A stretch of DNA of 33,084 nucleotides, from contig DVNX01000012.1 in NCBI GenBank assembly GCA_018714045.1, positions 1-33,084 on the forward strand. The letters run 5' to 3'. The stretch comes from Candidatus Ornithoclostridium faecavium (GTDB taxonomy: Bacteria > Bacillota > Clostridia > Christensenellales > UBA3700). The position numbers were made by a program, and so were the translations under genes. The stretch's first letter is position 1; the number at the start of each line of letters is the position of its first letter. The notes under the pieces were generated by a model, which ran no database searches, was not told where the DNA came from, and saw only the letters and a program-made list of their open reading frames with translations. This document shows positions 8,323-14,555 of the stretch, piece by piece.

Positions 8323-9612
8323 TTATTTCGTGAACACGGTGCGTTTAAGCGCTTCGAGATATACGTCGTACATTTTTTTGAAATCTTCGAGCGTGGCGTT
8401 CTCGTTTTTCTGATGTATCGTGCTCTCCTGCCACGGGAACATGGGACCGAAAGCAACGCCGTGCTCGAGCGCCCTCGCGTAAGTCGCGCCGCCGATAGAG
8501 AACGGCTTATCCTCTCTTCCCGTCACGTCGTTATACGCGCCGAGAAGGTTCTTTACGAGCGGTTCGTCTTCCGCAACGAAATGCGGATCGTGGAAATGCT
8601 GAGTCTCAACGCTCTTTACGCCGTCCGCCGCAGCGAGCCTCGCTTCCACCTCGCTTCTTTTCATGGAATTGGGGTGTCTTATGTCGAGAGTGACTTCAAG
8701 GTCGTCGCCGTTCACGCGGACGATGCCCACGTTACAGGAAAGCGCGCCGCTTTCGTCCTTCGCGGCAATGCCGAGCCCTTTGCCCGTCCAGTCGCAAAGC
8801 TGATCGCGCAGCTTAGCGTATCCGCCGCCGAAATTCTCTGCCGCGTACTCTAAGATATGCCATACGGCGTTGTCGCCCAGTTCGGGCGTAGAACCGTGCG
8901 CGGGTCTTCCCGTCGCCTTTATATACGTTCTGCCGTCCTTTACCTCTGCGGTGAGTTTATCCCCTCTGACCTCTTTGCCTTCGCCCTCTATGACCGCGGT
9001 CGCGTCGTCTATGACTATGTTCGCGCGCACGCCGCCGTCCATAGAGACAAGCTTTTCAGGTTTATTGAATTTTACGAGTATCTGCGCGACTCCCTTTTCG
9101 CAATGTATAACAGGGAAATCGCCGTCGGGAGAAAAGCCCGTGACGGGTCTTTCTTCCTTTTCCATGTACCTTTCGATACATTTCCAGCCCGTCTCTTCGT
9201 TTCCGCCGAAAATAAAGCGCAGGCGCTTTGTCGGCTTATAGCCCTCTTGGAGAAGCTGTATAGCCGCGTACATACAGCATATCATAGGACCTTTGTCGTC
9301 CAGCACTCCTCTGCCGTATATCCTGCCGTCCTTTATTTCGCCGAGAGGATCCGCGTCCCACTTGCCTTCGTAAGGCACGGTATCGACGTGTCCGAGAACG
9401 CCGAACAGGTCTCCCTCTCCGACCTCTGCAAAGACGTAATAACCGTCGCCGTAACAAGTCTTAAAGCCGTGATCTTTCGCGGTCTTTTCAACAAAACGCA
9501 AACACTTTGCCACACCTTCGCCGAAAGGACTGTCCGCGCAGGGCGCGCCCTGTACGCTGTCCACCGAAAGAAGTTTCATCGTAGCTTCCAAAGCCTGATC
9601 GAAAAGATACAT
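8323..9612 (-). CDS. pepV: M20 metallopeptidase, PepV-type dipeptidase
   Basis: 429 aa cytoplasmic enzyme expected to cleave dipeptides with two zinc ions. Motifs in order: GHVDTVP (H75, D77), YGRGVLDDKGP (D105/D106, bridging aspartate), GGNEETGW (E139/E140, general base and metal ligand), SPDGDFP (D163) and a late HQKNE histidine. The lid/dimerisation domain lies between about 175 and 320, as in PepV; it lacks the simpler ArgE/DapE layout. The ATG at 9612 follows AGAGGTG at good spacing. It is a single-gene unit. Related DapE-like activities cannot be fully ruled out, but the SPDGDFP and DDKGP motifs favour PepV. Confidence 0.85.
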   Translation of the reverse strand: MYLFDQALEATMKLLSVDSVQGAPCADSPFGEGVAKCLRFVEKTAKDHGFKTCYGDGYYVFAEVGEGDLFGVLGHVDTVPYEGKWDADPLGEIKDGRIYGRGVLDDKGPMICCMYAAIQLLQEGYKPTKRLRFIFGGNEETGWKCIERYMEKEERPVTGFSPDGDFPVIHCEKGVAQILVKFNKPEKLVSMDGGVRANIVIDDATAVIEGEGKEVRGDKLTAEVKDGRTYIKATGRPAHGSTPELGDNAVWHILEYAAENFGGGYAKLRDQLCDWTGKGLGIAAKDESGALSCNVGIVRVNGDDLEVTLDIRHPNSMKRSEVEARLAAADGVKSVETQHFHDPHFVAEDEPLVKNLLGAYNDVTGREDKPFSIGGATYARALEHGVAFGPMFPWQESTIHQKNENATLEDFKKMYDVYLEALKRTVFTK

Positions 9613-9642
9613 TTTTCACCTCTGAAAAGTTTTCATATATAT

Positions 9643-9651
9643 AATATACCA
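9643..9651 (-). promoter_or_regulatory. Possible extended -10 promoter of pepV
   Basis: Minus strand TGGTATATT fits an extended -10 (TGnTATAAT-like). No good -35 is present 17 bp upstream, so support is weak. Confidence 0.4.
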
Positions 9652-9813
9652 AAATCGTAAAAAACGCTACGATCCCGCCGTTTATCTGTATATTTATTTT
9701 TCTTTTTAGCCGCAGAGCCGTTTTTTGCTTATTTGAGACTTTTTACGTCACGCCTTGCAGCATACCGAGTAGTCTTTCTCCTGAAAACGCCGTTTTTAAA
9801 ACCCTGATAATAG

Positions 9814-9843
9814 AAAAAGCCGTCGCTGTGCGGCGGTTTTTTT
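9814..9843 (-). terminator. Terminator of the XRE regulator gene
   Basis: GCCGTCGC pairs with GCGGCGGT around TGT; A-run before and T-run after allow termination on either strand. It lies ~50 bp past the regulator stop. Confidence 0.8.
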
Positions 9844-9894
9844 CCGTTTCGTACTTGAGCTTGTTTCGGCACGCGATGTTTAAGCCTGATCGCG

Positions 9895-10101
9895 TCAGAT
9901 CTCAGTTATGCCCAGAAGATAGTCGACCGATACGTTATAATATTCGGCAATTCTGCACAGAGTTTCCAGCGACGGTTGACCCGTACCCAACTCGTAACGG
10001 GAATAAGACTGCTGTTTCACGTTCAGGATCTGCGACAGCTCCCGTTGTGTCATATGATTCTGGGTGCGGAGCTCTTTCAATCTTTCTGCAAAAATATCCA
10101 T
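9895..10101 (-). CDS. Small XRE-family HTH regulator
   Basis: 68 aa, almost exactly one helix-turn-helix domain: LKELRTQNHMTQRELSQIL (helices 1-2), NVKQQSYSRYELGTGQPS (recognition helix region), then LCRIAEYYNVSVDYLLG, the usual end of Cro/C1-type domains. No effector domain, so it probably binds DNA as a dimer. ATG at 10101 follows AGGAGG by 6 nt. It is monocistronic with a ~130-nt leader from the promoter at 10241-10269. Targets are unknown; self-regulation is common for this type, and an inverted repeat CCTTA-4-TAAGG sits in its leader at 10136-10149. Confidence 0.88.
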   Translation of the reverse strand: MDIFAERLKELRTQNHMTQRELSQILNVKQQSYSRYELGTGQPSLETLCRIAEYYNVSVDYLLGITEI

Positions 10102-10135
10102 AATGACCTCCTGCCCTTTGCTACAAAGAATTTTA

Positions 10136-10149
10136 CCTTACTTTTAAGG
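10136..10149. promoter_or_regulatory. Candidate operator in the regulator's leader
   Basis: Perfect inverted repeat CCTTA-CTTT-TAAGG. A second palindrome, CTTTG-CTA-CAAAG, lies at 10116-10128. Either could be a site for the XRE protein or an RNA hairpin. Confidence 0.3.
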
Positions 10150-10240
10150 ATTCTCACGTCAATACAACGCTTTGCTGTAGCTTTGGCGCCCCCTCTGAAA
10201 TTACCCTTCCTTCCGTTTACGACCTTTTCAACGATAATAT

Positions 10241-10269
10241 ATTATAGCATATTTGCGCTTATTTTGCAA
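10241..10269 (-). promoter_or_regulatory. Promoter of the XRE regulator
   Basis: Minus strand TTGCAA (10269-10264), 17-bp spacer, TATAAT (10246-10241), with TG one base ahead of the -10 (extended -10). Confidence 0.75.
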
Positions 10270-10523
10270 AATCTGCCTTATTATCTTTTCCGTATATATT
10301 AAACATTTCTGAGCGCCGTTTTATTGAAAAAATCCGTATCCGTGACGGAAAACCCGCTACTATGATAGACAAGATCGGGATCTTTTATTCTGTTACGGTT
10401 TATTTCGGCGCAAAAAAATACGACCGCATCGTCTCCCGTGCTCTGACCGTTTAACAAAAGCATATCCGCCTAAGCGTTCAGCTTACGCTTTTCTTGTACC
10501 GCGGCGAGCGCAGGCAGTATTAT

Positions 10524-10559
10524 GATATTTTCAACTGAGCAGATATTTTCAACTGAGCA
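10524..10559. repeat. Perfect 18-bp tandem duplication
   Basis: Two identical head-to-tail copies of an 18-bp unit (10524-10541 and 10542-10559) containing TTTTCAACTGAGCA. The second copy is also the left arm of an imperfect palindrome, TTTTCAACTG against CAGCTGAAAA (10547-10570). Confidence 0.85.
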
Positions 10560-10565
10560 CAGCTG

Positions 10566-10632
10566 AAAAACGCGTTAAAGGCGCGCCTCGAGGCAGGTCG
10601 GTATTTTTCGGTCTGATATGCCCGCGTTTTTT
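10566..10632 (+). terminator. Terminator-like hairpin ahead of the gltX promoter
   Basis: AAAAACGCG (10566-10574) pairs with CGCGTTTTT (10623-10631) around a ~48-nt loop that holds the palindrome GCCTCGAGGC. The large loop makes it a weak call. Confidence 0.35.
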
Positions 10633-10680
10633 AAAGTCTCCGTGCGCGATTTTGAGTTTTTGACCGTTTTTTATAGTCTT

Positions 10681-10709
10681 TTGCTTTTACTTGTGTTAAT
10701 ATGTAATAA
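10681..10709 (+). promoter_or_regulatory. Probable promoter of gltX-trmL
   Basis: TTGCTT (10681-10686), 17-bp spacer, TAATAA (10704-10709). GGAG follows 8 nt before the ATG at 10760. Confidence 0.55.
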
Positions 10710-10759
10710 GTAAATTTAACCGCGGGCGCAACGCGCGTTCCGCTTACGGAGTTTTCGAG

Positions 10760-12217
10760 ATGGAAGAGAAAGTAAGAACAAGATTCGCCCCCTCCCCCAC
10801 GGGCTTCATGCATATAGGCAACCTGCGTACCTGCCTTTACGCCTACCTTTTCGCTAAACAGCACGGCGGCGATTTCGTGCTGAGAATAGAAGATACCGAC
10901 AGGGAGCGCTACGTCGAAGGCGCGATAGACGTCATCTACCGCACTCTCAGGACGGCGGGCATTGAGCACGACGAAGGTCCCGATAAAGACAAGGGTTACG
11001 GTCCTTACATTCAGAGCGAACGCAAGGCGATATATATGGAATACGCGAAAAAGCTGGTGGAACTGGGCGGCGCGTATTACTGCTTCTGCACAAAAGAAAG
11101 GCTGGCTGCTCTCGGCGGCGACAATGAAGCGGGCGTGCATAAGTACGACAAACACTGCCTCTCCCTTTCCAAAGAAGAGGTAGAAGCCAAACTTGCGGCG
11201 GGCGAACCGTTCGTCATACGCCAGAACGTACCGACCGAGGGCGTAAGCGAATACGACGACCTCGTTTTCGGGCACATAAGCGTGCCCAACGCGGATATGG
11301 AAGACAATATCCTTATCAAGTCGGACGGCATGCCGACCTACAATTTCGCGAACGTGGTAGACGACCATCTGATGAAGATCAACTACGTTATCCGCGGCGT
11401 CGAATATCTTTCCAGCACCCCCAAATACAATCTTATGTACGACGCGTTCGGCTGGGAAAGACCGCATTATATGCACCTCTCCCCGATAATGAAGGACGCT
11501 CAGCGCAAGCTCAGCAAACGCTACGGCGACGCGAATTTCGAGGATTTCCTCGCGAAAGGTTATCTGCCCGAAGCGATAGTCAACTATATAGCGCTTCTCG
11601 GCTGGAGCCCCAAGAACAACGACGAAAAGATGACGATGCAGGATCTTATCGAACAGTTCAGCGTGGACGGCATTTCCAAGTCGCCCAGCATCTTCGACGA
11701 AACAAAGATGAAATGGCTGAACGGCAGATATATAAAAGAGCTTACCCCCGCTCAGTTCGTCGAAAAGGCGCGCGCTTTCCTGGACGCGAGCGCAGTCAAC
11801 GGAAAATACGACTACGAAAAGATTGCCAAACTGCTCATTCCACGCGTGGAGACTTTCGGCGAAATAGCGGAAAAAGTCGCTCCCCTCGAAAAGTTTGAAG
11901 CGTACGACCCCGCTATGTTCGAGCATAAAAAGATGAAGATAACCCTGCCGATAGCTTATTCTTCCCTCCTCGCGTGCCGCGAAGTTCTCCCCTCTGTGGA
12001 CGACTGGACGGACGAAACGCTTAAAGCGGTACTCAACGATCTGGCGGTCAGACTCGGCGTAAAGACGGGTCAGGTGTTCCTGCCCCTGCGCCTTGCGATA
12101 ACGGGCGCGGCTACTACCCCCGGCGGAGCTACCGAAATGGCGGAACTCTTCGGCAAAGAGGAGACGCTGAAACGCCTCGACTTCTCGATAGATCTTTTAA
12201 GCAAGGCGGTCCAATGA
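10760..12217 (+). CDS. gltX: Glutamyl-tRNA synthetase
   Basis: 485 aa, the usual length for bacterial GluRS. Charges tRNA(Glu), and in Clostridia lacking GlnRS often also tRNA(Gln) before amidation. Class I signatures: SPTGFMHIGNLRT near residues 12-24 (HIGH variant HIGN), DTDRER, the GluRS-type VDDHLMKI and VIRG region, and KLSKR at 250-254 (KMSKS loop). The C-terminal anticodon-binding domain is complete. ATG at 10760 follows GGAG by 8 nt. Its stop overlaps the start of trmL (ATGA), so the two are translated together. Confidence 0.96.
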   Translation: MEEKVRTRFAPSPTGFMHIGNLRTCLYAYLFAKQHGGDFVLRIEDTDRERYVEGAIDVIYRTLRTAGIEHDEGPDKDKGYGPYIQSERKAIYMEYAKKLVELGGAYYCFCTKERLAALGGDNEAGVHKYDKHCLSLSKEEVEAKLAAGEPFVIRQNVPTEGVSEYDDLVFGHISVPNADMEDNILIKSDGMPTYNFANVVDDHLMKINYVIRGVEYLSSTPKYNLMYDAFGWERPHYMHLSPIMKDAQRKLSKRYGDANFEDFLAKGYLPEAIVNYIALLGWSPKNNDEKMTMQDLIEQFSVDGISKSPSIFDETKMKWLNGRYIKELTPAQFVEKARAFLDASAVNGKYDYEKIAKLLIPRVETFGEIAEKVAPLEKFEAYDPAMFEHKKMKITLPIAYSSLLACREVLPSVDDWTDETLKAVLNDLAVRLGVKTGQVFLPLRLAITGAATTPGGATEMAELFGKEETLKRLDFSIDLLSKAVQ

Positions 12218-12762
12218 TAAACGTAGTCCTCGTCAATCCAGAAATACCCAACAACACGGGCAATATCGTACGCACCTGCGCCGCTACGGGCGCCGTGCTG
12301 CACGTGATAGAGCCGTGCGGGTTCAGCTGGGAAGACAAATACCTTAAAAGAAGCGGACTTGACTACTGGGAGATAGCCGACGTAAAACGCTACCCCGACA
12401 TGGACGCGTTTTTAAAAGCCAACTTCGGCGACAAAGCGAAAAGCGGAGAGACAGAAGGCTTAGCCGTACGCGCGACTTCTGAAAACGTGGAAACGCAGAT
12501 GCTTTTCGCATCCACTAAATCCGCTCAGAATTTCACGCACGTGAAATACGACAAGGACTGTTTCGTCTTCTTCGGCAGAGAGACAAAAGGACTTCCCGAA
12601 GAACTTCTGCACGAAAACTACGAAAAGTGCGTACGCATACCTATGCGCGCAGAGGCGCGGTCGCTAAACCTCGCCAACAGCGTGGCGATAATAATATACG
12701 AGTACCTGCGCCAGCACGACTTCGAAGGGCTGAAAGAACAGGGCAAGCTTACGAAATACTGA
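12214..12762 (+). CDS. trmL: tRNA (cytidine(34)-2'-O)-methyltransferase, TrmL
   Basis: 182 aa SPOUT methyltransferase that modifies the wobble position of certain leucine tRNAs with SAM. Motifs: VLVNPEIPNNTGNIVRTC at the N-terminus, FVFFGRETKGLPEELL (knot motif 2), and RIPMRAEARSLNLANSVAI (knot motif 3 with the conserved S-L-N-L-x-N-S-V). Slightly longer than E. coli TrmL (157 aa), with an insert of about 20 residues near 70-95. Starts within the gltX stop codon, so both genes of this unit act on tRNA. Confidence 0.93.
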   Translation: MINVVLVNPEIPNNTGNIVRTCAATGAVLHVIEPCGFSWEDKYLKRSGLDYWEIADVKRYPDMDAFLKANFGDKAKSGETEGLAVRATSENVETQMLFASTKSAQNFTHVKYDKDCFVFFGRETKGLPEELLHENYEKCVRIPMRAEARSLNLANSVAIIIYEYLRQHDFEGLKEQGKLTKY

Positions 12763-12774
12763 AAAGAAAAACGG

Positions 12775-12798
12775 GGCGGACGAAAAGTCCGCCTTTTT
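12775..12798 (+). terminator. Terminator of gltX-trmL
   Basis: Perfect seven-base stem GGCGGAC/GTCCGCC with loop GAAAA, followed by TTTTT. Confidence 0.92.
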
Positions 12799-12853
12799 CG
12801 CACGGTTTTCCTCTTCTCATTCAGGCGCTTATAAATATCTCTCACTTTTACTG

Positions 12854-12882
12854 TTGACAAAATACTCTGCTTTGCGTTTAAT
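12854..12882 (+). promoter_or_regulatory. Promoter of the orphan small RNA
   Basis: TTGACA (12854-12859), exactly 17 bp, TTTAAT (12877-12882). Near-consensus, yet the next ORF starts ~370 nt away beyond a terminator and a second promoter. Confidence 0.75.
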
Positions 12883-12888
12883 CAAAGC

Positions 12889-12960
12889 GTAGTCGTTGGT
12901 TGTTACAACGTCGGGAAATCGGATCGCGGGCTTCCCTGACAACCGTCGGCTTTTCTTTTT
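12889..12960 (+). ncRNA. Candidate ~70-nt structured small RNA
   Basis: The predicted transcript begins just ahead of a long hairpin. GTCGTTGGTTGT (12892-12903) pairs with ACAACCGTCGGC (12939-12950), one mismatch plus G-U pairs. Inside, GGGAA (12913-12917) pairs with TTCCC (12932-12936). TTTTCTTTTT follows at once. Promoter, fold and U-tail form a complete small transcription unit between trmL and the SIS gene. I do not recognise it as SRP, 6S or tmRNA. It might instead be a terminator with a very short transcript. The remaining 12961-13198 shows nothing I can interpret. Confidence 0.5.
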
Positions 12961-13198
12961 GTCCTTAATAATACGCTTGACCGACCTTTTTCAAACGCGC
13001 GTCGGCGTTTCTGTTTTCCTGTAAAAATGCGCATAACAGACACGGGCACGTAAATTTTATCAACTATTCTCTTCATCTCCGACTGCGTATGCGGACATAT
13101 AAGATATACCTTATGCTACGCGCTTTGCAAAATCTCGGCTTTTTATAAATCGCTTTAACGTTGACCCCTTCAATTTTTGTTTTATTTGAATCAAAATA

Positions 13199-13227
13199 TT
13201 GCTAATTTGCCTTTTTACGGATATAAT
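13199..13227 (+). promoter_or_regulatory. Promoter of the SIS-domain gene
   Basis: TTGCTA (13199-13204), 17-bp spacer, TATAAT (13222-13227). The leader is only ~25 nt, leaving no room for a glmS-type ribozyme. Confidence 0.82.
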
Positions 13228-13258
13228 ATAAGAGAACAAAATACAGAGAGGTGCAATC

Positions 13259-14290
13259 ATGATAAGTTTGATGCAACAAGAGATATTCAGCGAACCCGAA
13301 ATGCTCAAAAGAACGGTCGCGGCTTGCGCGCCCGTACTGCCTGAGATCAGAAAGGCTTTTATAGACAAGGGCGTTACCAATATCGTTACGATGGCGAGAG
13401 GCACGTCCGACAACGCGGCAACGGTATTTTCTTTCGTGTGCCCGTTATACAGCGGCATGAAAGTGGGCAAATACCACCCGTCTCTCACGACCGTTTACGA
13501 CGCTGCCGTGGATATGAAAAATACCTGCATGGTGGTCGTAAGCCAGAGCGGTATGTCAAAAGACACGATAGCCGTTCTCCGCAAAGCCAAAAAGGCGGGA
13601 GCCTTGATCGTCGGCGTTACCAACAATAAAGAAAGCGATACCGCGAAAGAAAGCGATTTCCACCTCTTCCTCGACGTAGAAGAAGAAAAGTCCGTCGCGG
13701 CTACAAAGACTTATATCGCTGAGCTTATCGCGCTGTATATGCTTACCACCGCGGTCGGAAAAGAATGCGACACTAAGTACGAAAAGACCGTCGCGCGCCT
13801 TGGCGAGATCATCGCTATGAACGACAAGATAAAGAACGTTGCACAAGATCTTCATACCCTCAACAACTTCATTATTCTGTCCCGCGGTACGATGCAGGGC
13901 ACGGGCGACGAACTTTCTCTTAAACTTACCGAGTGCTGCTATCTGTTCAACCGCTCCTACTCTTCTGCAAACTTCATGCACGGACCGCTCTCTCTGCTCG
14001 CAGAAGGAGCCAACGTTATCATGCTGGCGCCCAAAGGAAAGTTCGACGCGGAATTCATCGAAATGGCTAAGCGAGTAAAGGACGCAGGCGCGAATCTGAC
14101 CGCGTTCAGCGATATCCCCGAAGTGCTCGCATGCGCTAAGCAGAAAGTGGAAATGCCCGCTGTATGCGACCTCTGCGGTCCCGTGCTTTACGGCACCGCG
14201 GTTTCCCTTCTCGCGCTGAATATCGGTCTTGCAAAAGGTCTCAACGTAGACAGCCCGAGAAACCTCAAAAAGGTCACCGTAACGCTGTAA
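13259..14290 (+). CDS. Double-SIS sugar-phosphate protein (GlmS C-domain / NagB-II / AgaS-like)
   Basis: 343 aa with two SIS domains and no glutamine amidotransferase domain. Family features: N-terminal MQQEIFSEPEML, MARGTSDNA, the phosphosugar loop VVSQSGMSKDT, EEEKSVAATKTY, and a GlmS-like C-terminus GLNVDSPRNLKKVTVTL. Lacking the glutaminase half, it should act as a deaminase or isomerase on an amino-sugar phosphate, or on a fructosamine phosphate, rather than make glucosamine-6-P from glutamine. Start: ATG at 13259 after GAGAGGTG. It is a single-gene unit with its own promoter and terminator. It would fit HexNAc use together with nahK and the glycosidases, but no direct operon link exists. 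Confidence 0.82.
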   Translation: MISLMQQEIFSEPEMLKRTVAACAPVLPEIRKAFIDKGVTNIVTMARGTSDNAATVFSFVCPLYSGMKVGKYHPSLTTVYDAAVDMKNTCMVVVSQSGMSKDTIAVLRKAKKAGALIVGVTNNKESDTAKESDFHLFLDVEEEKSVAATKTYIAELIALYMLTTAVGKECDTKYEKTVARLGEIIAMNDKIKNVAQDLHTLNNFIILSRGTMQGTGDELSLKLTECCYLFNRSYSSANFMHGPLSLLAEGANVIMLAPKGKFDAEFIEMAKRVKDAGANLTAFSDIPEVLACAKQKVEMPAVCDLCGPVLYGTAVSLLALNIGLAKGLNVDSPRNLKKVTVTL

Positions 14291-14313
14291 TAACGCTTAA
14301 AAGCAATGATATA

Positions 14314-14341
14314 AGCCGTCTCCTTGCGGAGGCGGCTTTTT
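14314..14341 (+). terminator. Terminator of the SIS gene
   Basis: AGCCGTCTCC pairs with GGAGGCGGCT (one G-T pair) around TTGC, followed by TTTTC. Confidence 0.92.
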
Positions 14342-14504
14342 CGTGTTCGGCAATAGTATCGCTTACGACGCGCGGACTGACTGTAACCGAAACTTTTTCC
14401 CGACTCATTTAAAAACTATATGAGACCTCTTTTATTGCCCTTCTCTTTACTTTTTGTGAGCTCCGCGTTACTTTATCATAATACTTAACGAACTGTCGGT
14501 AACA

Positions 14505-14536
14505 ATATAAAAAAGACCGACGGTCTCCCGTCGGTC
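14505..14536 (-). terminator. Terminator of the nahK-galE-ligase-dehydratase operon
   Basis: Nine-base perfect stem GACCGACGG/CCGTCGGTC with a four-base loop. On the minus strand TTTTTTATA follows. It is the only terminator seen behind the four genes. Confidence 0.9.
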
Positions 14537-14555
14537 GTCATCGTCTTTCTTTACG

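Larger units (their letters stand above)
10270..10640 (+). other. Structured gene-free leader region upstream of gltX
   Basis: No ORF of note. On the plus strand: GCGCCG at 10313-10318 can pair with CGGCGC at 10406-10411, enclosing smaller hairpins; AAGCGT/ACGCTT hairpin at 10472-10490; TTGTACCGCGG at 10494-10504, which resembles the core of a T-box; an 18-bp tandem repeat; and a terminator-like hairpin at 10566-10632. The order is like a degenerate T-box leader, but the UGGN bulge reads UUGU and no Glu specifier codon was located. Treat as unproven. Confidence 0.3.

Noticed and set aside
10326..10350. Similarity between GAAAAAATCCGTATCCGTG here and GAAAAATCCGCATCCGTG near 20937
   Set aside because: About 17 matching bases with a mismatch and an indel is within chance for a 33-kb window, and no longer homology flanks it.
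13228..13258. glmS ribozyme ahead of the GlmS-like SIS gene
   Set aside because: The leader from the predicted start is about 25 nt, far too short, and the protein lacks the glutaminase domain.
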